Shown here piece by piece: positions 27,437-36,514 of a stretch of DNA of 64,000 nucleotides (position 1 is the stretch's first letter; each line of letters opens with the position of its first letter). The position numbers were made by a program, and so were the translations under genes. The notes under the pieces were generated by a model, which saw nothing but the letters and a program-made list of their open reading frames with translations, had not been told where the DNA came from and searched no databases. This stretch comes from an uncultured Aquimarina sp. (GTDB lineage Bacteria > Bacteroidota > Bacteroidia > Flavobacteriales > Flavobacteriaceae), in contig CANMLS010000020.1 of NCBI GenBank assembly GCA_947498785.1, positions 22,655 through 86,654 on the forward strand, written 5' to 3'.

Positions 27437-28183
27437 ATGAAGATATTAGTTTGTATTAGTCATGTACCAGACACAACTTCCAAAATTAATTTTACGGACG
27501 GTGATACTAAGTTTGATACTAATGGGGTGCAATTTGTAATTAACCCTAATGATGAATTTGGATTAACACGTGCAATGTGGTTTAAAGAAAAGCAAAGTGC
27601 GTCTGTAGATGTTGTAAACATTGGAGGTCCAGAAACAGAACCTACTTTGCGTAAAGCGTTGGCTATTGGTGCTGATAATGCAATTAGAGTTAATACAGTA
27701 GCTACCGATGGTTTTTATGTAGCTAAACAATTGGCAAGAGTAGTGCAAGATGGTGGGTATGACCTTGTAATTGCAGGAAGAGAATCTATAGATTATAATG
27801 GAGGAATGGTTCCTGGTATGATAGCAGCAATTACTGGTGCCAATTTTGTAAATACATGTATAGGGTTACAAATAGAGGGAGATACTGCAACAGCGATTCG
27901 TGAGATTGATGGGGGTAAAGAAACTTCTACTGCCAAATTACCATTGGTGATAGGTGGACAAAAAGGATTAGTTGAGGAAAGTGATTTACGTATTCCTAAT
28001 ATGCGTGGAATTATGATGGCTCGTAAAAAACCACTTACCGTAGTAGAACCTATTGAGGCGAGTCAGGAGACAAAAGCTGTTCAATTTCAAAAACCAGCGC
28101 CAAAAGGAGATGTTACATTGGTAGATCCTGAAAATATAGACCAGTTAGTTTCTTTATTGCATAATGAAGCTAAAGTGATCTAA
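27437..28183 (+). CDS. etfB: Electron transfer flavoprotein beta subunit
   Basis: A 248-residue EtfB. It starts MKILVCISHVPDTTSKI and has the AMP-binding region AGRESIDYNGGMVPGMIA and the recognition-loop segment near LPLVIGGQKGLVEESDLRIPNMRGIMMARKKPL. With EtfA it forms a soluble FAD/AMP heterodimer that passes electrons from acyl-CoA and other dehydrogenases to ETF:quinone oxidoreductase. It is first in an etfBA operon, 67 bases ahead of etfA, divergent from pdhB. Confidence 0.95.
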   Translation: MKILVCISHVPDTTSKINFTDGDTKFDTNGVQFVINPNDEFGLTRAMWFKEKQSASVDVVNIGGPETEPTLRKALAIGADNAIRVNTVATDGFYVAKQLARVVQDGGYDLVIAGRESIDYNGGMVPGMIAAITGANFVNTCIGLQIEGDTATAIREIDGGKETSTAKLPLVIGGQKGLVEESDLRIPNMRGIMMARKKPLTVVEPIEASQETKAVQFQKPAPKGDVTLVDPENIDQLVSLLHNEAKVI

Positions 28184-28250
28184 TTAGGGATTTAAAAACA
28201 AAATTTAAAATAAATACTGAGATCAGATCAGTAGTAAAAAAATAAGAAAT

Positions 28251-29219
28251 ATGTCAGTTTTAATATATACAGAAAATGAAGACGGAAAATTTAAAAAAAC
28301 CGCTTTAGAAGTAGCTTCCTATGCAAAAGAAGTTGCTGATATGCTTGGTACAACAGTAACAGCAGTGAGTATTAATGGTGGTGATAGTAGTGAATTAGGA
28401 GCTTATGGAGTGGATAAGGTTTTAGAGATAAAAAATGATAAACTTACAGCCTTTAATGTAAAAGCTTATGCAGATGTGATCAAACAGGCAGCAAAAAAAG
28501 AAGGTGTAAAAGTAATTGTGGTAAGTTCTACTGCGAATAGTAAGTTTTTAGCCCCATTATTAGCAGTGCATCTTGATGCAGGATATGCATCCAATGTAGT
28601 AGCGTTGCCAGAGAGTGTGTCTCCTTTTAAAATTAAGCGTACAGCATTTACAAATAAAGCGTTTAATATAACCGAAATGTCTTCTGATGTTAAGATAATA
28701 GGATTGTCTAATAATGCTTTTGGACTTAAAGAAAATTCTGGAGCAGCTCTGGTAGAAGTATATCAGCCAACGCTTTCTGATAAAGATTTTACAGTAGAAG
28801 TAACAGCAGTTGATAGAGCTACTGATAAAGTTTCTATTGCAGATGCAGAAATTGTTGTATCGGGAGGTCGTGGATTAAAAGGACCAGAGAATTGGGGGAT
28901 GATAGAAGAGCTTGCTGATGTGCTCGGTGCAGCTACAGCTTGTTCTAAGCCAGTAAGTGATATGGGATGGAGACCACATGCAGAACATGTTGGACAAACA
29001 GGAAAACCTGTTGCTTCAAACTTATATATTGCAATAGGAGTTTCTGGTGCTATTCAACATTTGGCAGGAATTAATGCAAGTAAAGTAAAAGTGGTAATTA
29101 ACAATGATCCTGAGGCCCCTTTCTTCAAAGCGGCAGACTATGGAGTTGTAGGAGATGCTTTTGAAGTGGTGCCAAAACTTATAGAAAAATTAAAAGAATT
29201 TAAGGCGAATAACGCATAA
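28251..29219 (+). CDS. etfA: Electron transfer flavoprotein alpha subunit
   Basis: A 322-residue EtfA. The N-terminal domain resembles EtfB, and the C-terminal FAD-binding domain carries the family block VSGGRGLKGPENW, then VSDMGWRPHAEHVGQTGK, LYIAIGVSGAIQHLAGI and VVINNDPEAPFFKAADYG. It binds the FAD that shuttles between the dehydrogenase and quinone oxidoreductase partners. It is second in the etfBA operon, which ends at a strong terminator overlapping the upstream part of the next open frame. Confidence 0.95.
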   Translation: MSVLIYTENEDGKFKKTALEVASYAKEVADMLGTTVTAVSINGGDSSELGAYGVDKVLEIKNDKLTAFNVKAYADVIKQAAKKEGVKVIVVSSTANSKFLAPLLAVHLDAGYASNVVALPESVSPFKIKRTAFTNKAFNITEMSSDVKIIGLSNNAFGLKENSGAALVEVYQPTLSDKDFTVEVTAVDRATDKVSIADAEIVVSGGRGLKGPENWGMIEELADVLGAATACSKPVSDMGWRPHAEHVGQTGKPVASNLYIAIGVSGAIQHLAGINASKVKVVINNDPEAPFFKAADYGVVGDAFEVVPKLIEKLKEFKANNA

Positions 29220-29244
29220 TTTTCATAAATTGTGCCCAAATCAG

Positions 29245-29294
29245 GGCTGTTTGAACTGAGGTAAAAGTCCATATGTTCAAACAGTCTTTTTTTA
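29245..29294 (+). terminator. Rho-independent terminator of etfBA
   Basis: GGCTGTTTGAAC (29245-29256) pairs with GTTCAAACAGTC (29275-29286, one G-T pair), followed by a seven-T run. It covers the ATG at 29273, which is evidence that the real start of the next gene is downstream at 29306. Confidence 0.88.
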
Positions 29295-29305
29295 TTGAGA
29301 GCAAT

Positions 29306-29923
29306 ATGAGTTTAGTTCGTCTGAACATAAAAGGAATATCATACAGTCAAACCCAAAATGGTGCATATGCATTAATTTTGAGCGAGATGGATGGAGAAAG
29401 AAAGTTACCAATTGTTATAGGAGCTTTTGAAGCTCAATCTATAGCTATTGCTTTAGAAAAGGAGATTAAACCTCCTAGGCCACTTACCCATGATCTTTTT
29501 AAAAACTTTGCAGATCGATTTGACATTGTTGTAAAACAAGTGATTATTCATAAGCTGGTAGATGGTGTTTTTTATTCTAGTGTTATCTGTGAACGAGATA
29601 AAATAGAAGAAATTATAGATGCAAGAACAAGTGATGCAATCGCTTTAGCGTTGCGATTTCAGGCACCTATATTTACATATAAAAATATCTTGGATCAGGC
29701 TGGGATTTACCTGAAAGTTAATCCGAAGAAAGATGATGACAATGATCCTGAAAGTTTATTAGTAGATGAACTTGTGTCTGATGATATTGAAATGGTAGGC
29801 AAAGAAACTAGTTATCCAGATTTATCTCTTGAAGAACTTAATCGAATGCTCGACCAAGCTGTTAATAATGAGGATTATGAGCTAGCAGCAAGGATTCGAG
29901 ATGAGATTTCTAAAAGAGGATAG
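29306..29923 (+). CDS. Bifunctional nuclease (BFN/DUF151) family protein with UVR motif
   Basis: A 205-residue protein from ATG 29306 (MSLVRLNIKGISYSQTQNGAYALIL); the upstream ATG at 29273 falls inside a terminator. Residues about 1-135 form the BFN domain (LPIVIGAFEAQSIAIALE, RPLTHDLF, DARTSDAIALALRF), found in plant nucleases with reported RNase and DNase activity. An acidic linker leads to a C-terminal UvrB/UvrC helical hairpin (LEELNRMLDQAVNNEDYELAARIRDEI). The combination is common in Bacteroidota. A nucleic-acid or protein-binding role is likely; true enzyme activity is unproven. Confidence 0.87.
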   Translation: MSLVRLNIKGISYSQTQNGAYALILSEMDGERKLPIVIGAFEAQSIAIALEKEIKPPRPLTHDLFKNFADRFDIVVKQVIIHKLVDGVFYSSVICERDKIEEIIDARTSDAIALALRFQAPIFTYKNILDQAGIYLKVNPKKDDDNDPESLLVDELVSDDIEMVGKETSYPDLSLEELNRMLDQAVNNEDYELAARIRDEISKRG

Positions 29924-29976
29924 TTTTATATGTCTATATAAAAAATCTAATGTTTTTTTAAATTATTTCAATATTT

Positions 29977-31677
29977 ATGAAGAAAGGAGTACTTACTTTT
30001 CTGTTTTCACTATTTATTTTTACCGTATTATCTGCTCAATCAATAGAGAAAAAATGGGCTTTAGAAGAGATTAACGGAGCTTCAATGGAGGTTCCTAATG
30101 TTGAAAAAGGAGATTTTCTTCAATTAGAAAAGGGGCAATTTTCATATTCTTTTAATGGAGCTTCAGAGATACTTAAAGGAGATTATATTCAACAAAACAA
30201 TATTCTTTTGTTTTTCCCAGAGCCTGCTAATGATTCTCTAATTCGTTATAGAGTAACTACATTAACAGACTCTACATTAGTAGTTACAAAAAAAGGAATT
30301 ACATATGGATTTAGTGCAGAAAAAGAAATAACAGAAGTAACTCCTGATACAGAGGTGAATCAACTTATACCTAGTCAAGGTTTTTCTTTTAGCAGCTTAT
30401 CAAGAGGTGTTTTAGGAATGATAGTACTTTTGATAATTGCTTACCTGTTTAGTAGTAATAGAAAAGCAATAAATTGGAAAACAGTTGGAATTGGACTAGG
30501 AGCTCAATTACTGCTGGCTTTTGGAGTGCTAAAAGTAGGCTTTGTACAAAAAACTTTTGAATTTGTAGGAAAAATATTTGTTCTGATTCTTGATTTTACA
30601 AGAGCAGGAAGCGAATTTCTATTGGGAGATATGATGAATGTAGATAGTTTTGGATTTATCTTTTTATTTCAAGTACTTCCAACGATTATATTTTTTTCAG
30701 CTCTAACCTCAGTTTTGTTTTATCTTGGTGTTATTCAGGTTGTTGTTAAAGGAATGGCTTGGGTGTTAACTAAATTGATGGGTATTTCGGGAGCAGAGAG
30801 TTTGAGCGTGGCAGGTAACATATTTTTGGGTCAAACAGAAGCCCCGTTGATGATAAAAGCTTATCTGGAGCGCATGACGCGATCAGAAATTCTCTTAGTT
30901 ATGATAGGAGGTATGGCGACTGTTGCGGGAGGTGTATTGGCTGCATATATAGGTTTTCTAGGAGGAGATGATCCTGCATTAAGATTAGAATTTGCAAAAC
31001 ACTTATTAGCGGCCTCTGTTATGGCTGCACCAGGCGCAATAGTAATTTCGAAATTGCTATACCCTCAACAAGAACCTATTGATACTGATGTTAAAGTTTC
31101 TAGTGATAAAATAGGTTCTAATATTTTAGATGCTATTGCTAACGGAACTACTGAAGGGCTTAAGTTGGCAGCAAATGTGGGAGCTATGCTTTTAGTATTC
31201 ATTGCATTTATTGCAATGATAAATTATGGATTTGGAAAATTTGGAGAGCTGACAGGTCTAGATCATTTTTTAGCAAAAAACACACCCTATAGTACATTTT
31301 CATTGGAAGCTATTTTAGGAACAGTATTCGCGCCTTTGATGTGGTTAATAGGTGTTGCCAAAGAAGATATGATGCTTATGGGGCAATTATTAGGAATTAA
31401 ATTAGCTGCGAGTGAATTTGTGGGATATATCCAATTAGCGGATTTAAAAAACCCAGCCAGCTCTTTGCATTTTACCTATAATAAATCTGTGATTATGGCA
31501 ACTTATATGCTTTGTGGTTTTGCAAATTTTGCCTCAATTGGAATACAAATTGGAGGTATAGGTTCATTAGCTCCTGGTCAACGAAAAACCTTGTCAGAGT
31601 TTGGAATGAAAGCATTATTAGGAGGTACTGTAGCTTCTCTGTTATCGGCAACAATTGCAGGGATGATAATAGGATAA
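29977..31677 (+). CDS. Concentrative nucleoside transporter with periplasmic N-terminal domain
   Basis: The 566 residues start with a signal-type segment (MKKGVLTFLFSLFIFTVLSAQ) and a lipocalin-like periplasmic domain of about 100 residues (KWALEEINGASMEVP... with alternating strands). A CNT-family permease follows from about 145. Its hallmarks are GAESLSVAGNIFLGQTEAPL, the AYIGFLGGDDPA segment, GTTEGLKLAANVGAMLL and CGFANFASIGIQIGG. CNT proteins import nucleosides with Na+ or H+. The N-terminal domain is an extra beyond NupC and may capture substrate. It lies between BFN and thyA, consistent with nucleoside salvage. Confidence 0.9.
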   Translation: MKKGVLTFLFSLFIFTVLSAQSIEKKWALEEINGASMEVPNVEKGDFLQLEKGQFSYSFNGASEILKGDYIQQNNILLFFPEPANDSLIRYRVTTLTDSTLVVTKKGITYGFSAEKEITEVTPDTEVNQLIPSQGFSFSSLSRGVLGMIVLLIIAYLFSSNRKAINWKTVGIGLGAQLLLAFGVLKVGFVQKTFEFVGKIFVLILDFTRAGSEFLLGDMMNVDSFGFIFLFQVLPTIIFFSALTSVLFYLGVIQVVVKGMAWVLTKLMGISGAESLSVAGNIFLGQTEAPLMIKAYLERMTRSEILLVMIGGMATVAGGVLAAYIGFLGGDDPALRLEFAKHLLAASVMAAPGAIVISKLLYPQQEPIDTDVKVSSDKIGSNILDAIANGTTEGLKLAANVGAMLLVFIAFIAMINYGFGKFGELTGLDHFLAKNTPYSTFSLEAILGTVFAPLMWLIGVAKEDMMLMGQLLGIKLAASEFVGYIQLADLKNPASSLHFTYNKSVIMATYMLCGFANFASIGIQIGGIGSLAPGQRKTLSEFGMKALLGGTVASLLSATIAGMIIG

Positions 31678-31829
31678 AATTCGACTATATTTATTGTTAA
31701 TAATATAATTTACCACCTCGTTTAATGACTATATCATAAACTATGTAGTAAACAATATCTCATTGTCTATTTTTTGTATATTTGGTTTAGTTTTAGAATA
31801 ATTTTAACAAATATTGAAGGAGTAAAGTA

Positions 31830-32654
31830 ATGAAACAATATCTTGACCTGGTACGTCATGTCTTACAAAATGGTAATGAAAAGGGTGATAGGACAGGGAC
31901 AGGGACTAAAAGTGTTTTTGGGTATCAAATGCGTTTTGATCTTAGCGAAGGCTTTCCTATGGTTACCACAAAAAAACTCCATCTCAAATCTATAGTTTAC
32001 GAATTGTTATGGTTTTTAAAAGGAGATACTAATGTTGGATATCTGCAAGAAAATGGTGTTCGTATATGGAACGAATGGGCCGATAAAAAAGGAGATTTAG
32101 GACCAGTATATGGTTATCAATGGAGAAATTGGGATGGAAATGAGATTGATCAGATTCAGGAAATAGTAGATACCCTAAAAAAGAATCCTAATAGCCGACG
32201 TATGTTAGTATCTGCTTGGAATCCAAGTGTTTTACCTGACACCTCAAAATCTTTTTCAGAGAACGTAGCAAATGGTAAAGCAGCTTTGCCTCCTTGCCAT
32301 GCTTTTTTTCAGTTTTATGTTGCAGACGGAAAACTATCTTGTCAACTATATCAACGTAGTGCGGATATTTTTTTAGGTGTCCCATTTAATATTGCATCTT
32401 ATGCTTTGTTTACTATGATGATGGCACAGGTTTGTGATTATGAAGTAGGTGAATTTATCCATACTTTTGGAGATGCACATATATATAATAATCATAAAGA
32501 GCAATTAGAATTACAACTATCAAGAGAGCCTCGAAAATTACCCAAAATAATAATTAATCCAGAGGTGAAAAATATTTTTGGTTTTGTTTTTGATGATTTC
32601 AAGTTAGTAGACTACGATCCTCATCCGCATATTAAAGGAACAGTCGCAGTTTAA
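31830..32654 (+). CDS. thyA: Thymidylate synthase
   Basis: A 274-residue ThyA that methylates dUMP to dTMP with 5,10-methylene-tetrahydrofolate. The catalytic Cys156 lies in [51 protein letters not shown] and the C-terminal [10 protein letters not shown] are all conserved. An insertion of about 10 residues ([14 protein letters not shown]) precedes the active site relative to E. coli ThyA. AGGAG sits 8 bases before the ATG, an unusually clear ribosome site here. The DHFR that regenerates its cofactor is encoded about 5.4 kb downstream. Confidence 0.97.
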   Translation: MKQYLDLVRHVLQNGNEKGDRTGTGTKSVFGYQMRFDLSEGFPMVTTKKLHLKSIVYELLWFLKGDTNVGYLQENGVRIWNEWADKKGDLGPVYGYQWRNWDGNEIDQIQEIVDTLKKNPNSRRMLVSAWNPSVLPDTSKSFSENVANGKAALPPCHAFFQFYVADGKLSCQLYQRSADIFLGVPFNIASYALFTMMMAQVCDYEVGEFIHTFGDAHIYNNHKEQLELQLSREPRKLPKIIINPEVKNIFGFVFDDFKLVDYDPHPHIKGTVAV

Positions 32655-32688
32655 CCACTCTCTTACCCAATTTAAATAACCTACTACT

Positions 32689-33114
32689 ATGAAGAAATTA
32701 TTACTAATATTTACAATTTTGTTTTCAATATTCTCCTTTTCTCAGGATGCAATAATTTTATCCCAGGAGAATGCAAACGAAAAAGGGATAACGCCAATTT
32801 GGCCAAAATGTGATCGATCAAGACTGGAACCTATGGTATGTTTTGATCAGAAATTGAGAAATCATATTATTAAGAATTTTGAATATCCAGATATAGCTTT
32901 AAATAAAGGTCTTAGTGGAACAGTTACTGTAGAATTTATTATAAATAGTAAGGGTAAGGTAGAAGTGATTGAGGTTACAGGTGCCCATCGATATTTGCAA
33001 AGAGAAGCGATTAGAATTATAAGAACTATTCCCAAAATGAAACCTGGTAAATGGGGTAATAAACCTATAGCCGTAGCCTATACTGTACCTATTACTTTTA
33101 GAAAACCACAATAA
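32689..33114 (+). CDS. Secreted protein with TonB C-terminal domain
   Basis: A 141-residue protein with a signal peptide (MKKLLLIFTILFSIFSFSQ) and a TonB_C fold in the second half (GTVTVEFIINSKGKVEVIEVTG...LQREAIRIIRTIPKMKPGKWGNKPIAVAYTVPITF). There is no N-terminal membrane anchor or Pro-rich linker, so it cannot itself bridge from ExbB/ExbD like a classical TonB. Such short forms are common in Bacteroidota and may be periplasmic partners. It is 34 bases downstream of thyA, possibly co-transcribed, and followed by a terminator. Confidence 0.85.
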   Translation: MKKLLLIFTILFSIFSFSQDAIILSQENANEKGITPIWPKCDRSRLEPMVCFDQKLRNHIIKNFEYPDIALNKGLSGTVTVEFIINSKGKVEVIEVTGAHRYLQREAIRIIRTIPKMKPGKWGNKPIAVAYTVPITFRKPQ

Positions 33115-33182
33115 CCATATGTTAATTTTAACAATGCATTAACCTTGTTAAGGGATCAAAAAAAATAAAAATCAGTAAATTT

Positions 33183-33216
33183 GAGTGTATTCGTAAGTTG
33201 GATACACTCTTTTTTT
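33183..33216 (+). terminator. Rho-independent terminator after the TonB-domain gene
   Basis: GAGTGTAT (33183-33190) pairs perfectly with ATACACTC (33202-33209), followed by seven T. It overlaps the TTG at 33181 that would extend egtB upstream, and so argues that egtB starts at 33217. Confidence 0.85.
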
Positions 33217-34383
33217 ATGATCGTTACAGATAATTTACTCGCTACCTTTTTAAAAACACGTTCTGATACTGAAGAAATATGTGCCCCTCTTCAGATAGAA
33301 GATTATGTAATTCAACCAATAGTAGATGTTTCTCCACCCAAATGGCATATGGGACATACAACTTGGTTTTTTGAAGAGTTTATTTTGTCAAAATATGTTG
33401 AAGATTATAAGCGTTTTCATCCAGAATACGCTTATGTGTTTAATAGTTATTATGAAAGTGTGGGAAAACGAGTGGTACGAACTAATAGAGGTAATCTTTC
33501 AAGGCCCACAGTAAGCGAGGTTTATGAATATAGAGATTATGTTACATCTAGTTTACAAGCTTTATTAGAGGAGAATGACAATCCAAAAATCCATGAACTT
33601 CTGGAAATTGGAATTCATCATGAAAAACAACATCAGGAATTATTACTTACTGATATAAAATTTATTTTAGGTAATAATCCTTTACTGCCAAAATACAATG
33701 ATACGTTTACAGAAAATCCTGTATTAAATCAAATTTCAGAATATATTAGTATTGAAGAAGGAATATATGAGATAGGATATAGAGGAGGTGAATTCTGTTA
33801 TGATAATGAATTAGGAGTACATAAGGTATTTCTTAATGAGTATGCAATTGCTAATAGTCTTGTCACAAATCAAGAATATTTGGACTTTATTATTGATGGA
33901 GGATATGATAACAGTTTGTTGTGGCATGCCGAAGCTTGGGATTGGATGCATGCAGAAAATGTAAAAGCTCCATTATATTGGCATAAAATAGATGATAAAT
34001 ATTATCAATATACCCTACGAGGATTAAAAGAATTGAGGATGGATTCTCCAGTGACTCATATTTCATATTATGAGGCATTTGCTTTTGCTCAATGGAAAGG
34101 AGAGCGTTTACCGACAGAGTTCGAGTGGGAAACTGCTCAATCCTTTTTTAAATGGGGAACACGATGGGAATGGACAGAAAGCGCATATCTACCATATCCT
34201 AACTACAAAAAGGCGCCAGGTGCTCTTGGAGAATACAACGGAAAATTTATGGTAAATCAGAAAGTACTTCGAGGAGGTTCTGTTGCTACTCCACAAAATC
34301 ATACGAGACCCACATATCGCAATTTTTTTCAACCTCACTTAAGATGGCAATTTACTGGATTGCGGTTGGTGAAGGATTTATAA
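33217..34383 (+). CDS. egtB: Ergothioneine biosynthesis sulfoxide synthase EgtB
   Basis: A 388-residue EgtB from ATG 33217; the longer frame from TTG 33181 begins in a terminator stem. The N-terminal DinB-like domain carries the iron triad His47 (WHMGHT) and His135/His139 (HHEKQHQ). The C-terminal formylglycine-generating-enzyme-like domain includes DFIIDGGY, WKGERLPTEFEWE and KVLRGGSVATPQNHTRPTYRNFF. It is a non-haem iron oxygenase that joins hercynine to gamma-glutamylcysteine or cysteine and forms the sulfoxide. It is first of three close genes (egtB, egtD, DUF427); the gap to egtD is 12 bases. Confidence 0.94.
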   Translation: MIVTDNLLATFLKTRSDTEEICAPLQIEDYVIQPIVDVSPPKWHMGHTTWFFEEFILSKYVEDYKRFHPEYAYVFNSYYESVGKRVVRTNRGNLSRPTVSEVYEYRDYVTSSLQALLEENDNPKIHELLEIGIHHEKQHQELLLTDIKFILGNNPLLPKYNDTFTENPVLNQISEYISIEEGIYEIGYRGGEFCYDNELGVHKVFLNEYAIANSLVTNQEYLDFIIDGGYDNSLLWHAEAWDWMHAENVKAPLYWHKIDDKYYQYTLRGLKELRMDSPVTHISYYEAFAFAQWKGERLPTEFEWETAQSFFKWGTRWEWTESAYLPYPNYKKAPGALGEYNGKFMVNQKVLRGGSVATPQNHTRPTYRNFFQPHLRWQFTGLRLVKDL

Positions 34384-34395
34384 TCTATATTTTCT

Positions 34396-35370
34396 ATGAA
34401 TTCCAAAGATCAAAAAGTTTTAATTTCTACTTTTGAAAAAGAAGTGTATGAAGGCTTAACTGCTTTTCCAAAATACCTGTCCTCAAAGTTTTTTTATGAT
34501 GAAGTAGGAGATGGTCTTTTTCAAAAAATAATGGCACTTCCAGAATATTATCTTACTCGTGCAGAATATGAAATTTTTGAAACTCATACATCAGATATTC
34601 TTCAAAGTTTTGATGCTACCAAAAAAGGCTTTGATCTTATAGAGTTAGGAGCAGGAGATGGAAAGAAAACCAAAGTACTATTAAGAGAATTACTTCGTCA
34701 GGAATATGATTTTAACTATAAACCTATAGATATTAGTGAAAATGCGGTTGATGGATTAGTTAAAAACCTTAAGGAAGAGATGTCTGAAATTATTGTACAA
34801 GGACAAATAGGAGAATATTTTGAGATTTTGGATCGCCTTAAGCATATGAGTGATCGCAAAAAGGTAATTATGGTGCTAGGATCTAATATTGGTAATTTAC
34901 TACATTCTAGGGCGATTCAATTCCTGAAAAAATTATACAACGCAATGCATCCTGGAGATCTTCTTTTTATGGGATTCGATCAAAAGAAACATCCGCAGAA
35001 AGTTTTGGATGCATATAACGACAAAACTGGTGTAACAGCAGCTTTCAATAAAAATGTTTTGACCAGAATTAATAAAGAACTGGACGGTAATTTTGATTTA
35101 GATAAATTCATGCATTGGGAAACTTATGATCCCGAAAGTGGAACCGCCAAAAGTTATTTGGTAAGTAAAGAAAAACAAATCGTAGATATTAACGATTTGT
35201 CATTGGAGGTTCATTTTGAAGCGTGGGAGAGTATTCATACCGAAATTTCTCAAAAATATGATGATGATACTGTAAAATGGTTGGTAGAAGAATCAGGTTT
35301 ACGTATTGTCCAAACTTTCTCAGATCAAAATAATGATTATAAAGATTATTTGATTACAAAAACTGAATAG
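34396..35370 (+). CDS. egtD: L-histidine N-alpha-methyltransferase EgtD
   Basis: A 324-residue EgtD (DUF2260-type methyltransferase). The N-terminal helical part YLSSKFFYDEVGDGLFQKIMALPEYYLTRAE is the typical histidine-binding entry. The SAM loop is LIELGAGDGKKTKVLL, with VIMVLGSNIGNL and LLFMGFDQKKHP later. It trimethylates histidine to hercynine using three SAM, the first step of ergothioneine synthesis. It follows egtB closely and certainly shares its transcript. A gene encoding the final C-S lyase (EgtE) is not adjacent, but a class V PLP enzyme lies 1.5 kb downstream. Confidence 0.95.
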   Translation: MNSKDQKVLISTFEKEVYEGLTAFPKYLSSKFFYDEVGDGLFQKIMALPEYYLTRAEYEIFETHTSDILQSFDATKKGFDLIELGAGDGKKTKVLLRELLRQEYDFNYKPIDISENAVDGLVKNLKEEMSEIIVQGQIGEYFEILDRLKHMSDRKKVIMVLGSNIGNLLHSRAIQFLKKLYNAMHPGDLLFMGFDQKKHPQKVLDAYNDKTGVTAAFNKNVLTRINKELDGNFDLDKFMHWETYDPESGTAKSYLVSKEKQIVDINDLSLEVHFEAWESIHTEISQKYDDDTVKWLVEESGLRIVQTFSDQNNDYKDYLITKTE

Positions 35371-35405
35371 TAGAAAATATAAAAAGAATTTTAAATTATA
35401 GGCGT

Positions 35406-35687
35406 ATGAAAGCAATATGGAATGGTCAGGTAATAGCAGAAAGTAAGGATACCAAGGTAATTGAAAACAATCATTACTTTCCGCCTGAAACTATAAAAAA
35501 AGAATTTTTTAAATCAAGCGCTACACATACCAATTGCCCTTGGAAAGGGATGGCTTCATATTACACTGTTGAGGTTGATGGTAAAGAGAATCAGGATGCA
35601 GCATGGTATTATCCCGAAACTAGTGATTTGGCAAAGCAAATTAAGGGATATGTTGCTTTTTGGAAAGGTATTGAGGTTGTAGAATAA
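35406..35687 (+). CDS. DUF427 protein
   Basis: A 93-residue DUF427 protein with the family core YFPPETIKKEFF, CPWKGMASYY and AAWYYPETSDLAKQIKGYVAFW. These are small beta-barrel proteins of unproven biochemical role. In this window the gene lies 35 bases after egtD in the same direction, so it is probably the third gene of the ergothioneine operon. That association is what the sequence shows; a direct part in the pathway is inference. Confidence 0.9.
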   Translation: MKAIWNGQVIAESKDTKVIENNHYFPPETIKKEFFKSSATHTNCPWKGMASYYTVEVDGKENQDAAWYYPETSDLAKQIKGYVAFWKGIEVVE

Positions 35688-35727
35688 TATACTACTACAA
35701 TATATTTATATTATGACTAGAAATATT

Positions 35728-35928
35728 TTAAGTTTTTATTTTCGTGTTAAAGCACGAATAACAAGAGGCAGATGATTCGTTGCCTTTTCCAGTGTTTACC
35801 ACATAATTAATATAAATGTGTTTCTCATCTCGGCTAAACGCCAAGTCTTTTGGTGTTCTTAATCCAGAAGTTTATGTATCTCTATCAGTATTGAAAGAGC
35901 TTCTGTCTCTACCGGCAATTACTTCAGC
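35728..35928 (-). pseudogene. C-terminal remnant of an unrecognised gene
   Basis: One minus-strand frame reads AEVIAGRDRSSFNTDRDT, a TAA, then TSGLRTPKDLAFSRDEKHIYINYVVNTGKGNESSASCYSC and a short tail to a TAA at 35728. The stretch after the internal stop looks like a beta-propeller strand motif (LAFSRDEKHIYIN). No start codon or upstream coding continues beyond about 35928. It appears to be the decayed end of a larger gene; the family is not known to me. Confidence 0.45.
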
Positions 35929-36373
35929 TATCTAAGCTTACTTTGTCGATATGATTGATCTAAAAGAAGCAGATATAAGAAAATAATAATAATATATAGA
36001 AACATATCATAGAGGTGTAAAATGAAGAATATCAATATGTCTGAATCTGTTTTTATAGGCAAGTCTTTTTATATATAAAATGTATTGGACTATAAAACCC
36101 GAAGTGTCCTATTGGTAAAAGTTAAACGTATAAAATTGTTTAGAGTTGAGAAGCCTTGTCCAATAAAATATATTGTGTACGATATTATATTTGAATATCA
36201 ATAAATTAGTAATTCCATCCACCTCCTTCTTTTTTTAGGAAAAATAAAATTGAAAAGACAAAAGCCTGAAAAGGTCTCCAAAAAATTCATGACTTTAAAC
36301 TAATATTATTAATCTAATTTTTTTTAAAAAAGTCTTGCCACTTTAATTTGGATGAACGACGCTGTGTGATTTA

Positions 36374-36467
36374 TACCTTTGTGAAAAGAGGAAGAAATCA
36401 AAAAATAATGATTTTAAAGCTCTAATATTTGACAATATATATCAAATGGAATATATATTGTTTTTTT
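36374..36467 (+). ncRNA. Candidate small RNA transcription unit
   Basis: TACCTTTG (36374-36381) matches the -7 box; a TTTG lies 23 bases upstream (36347-36350, a somewhat long spacer). A textbook terminator follows at 36432-36467: ACAATATATAT (36432-36442) pairs perfectly with ATATATATTGT (36451-36461) around an 8-base loop, then a T run. No plus-strand gene ends nearby (DUF427 stops at 35687) and no open frame of useful size lies between, so a transcript of about 80 bases is possible. The stem is AT-only, which lowers confidence. Confidence 0.4.
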
Positions 36468-36514
36468 AAAGTGTTGAGGTTATAAAATAACACTCAACAC
36501 CCCAATCATTTATA

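Noticed and set aside
36211..36290. Minus-strand peptide ending GGGWNY, at first sight like a short modified peptide
   Set aside because: The frame has no Met start with a leader; the upstream part is a chance hydrophobic stretch and there is no Gly-Gly leader pattern.
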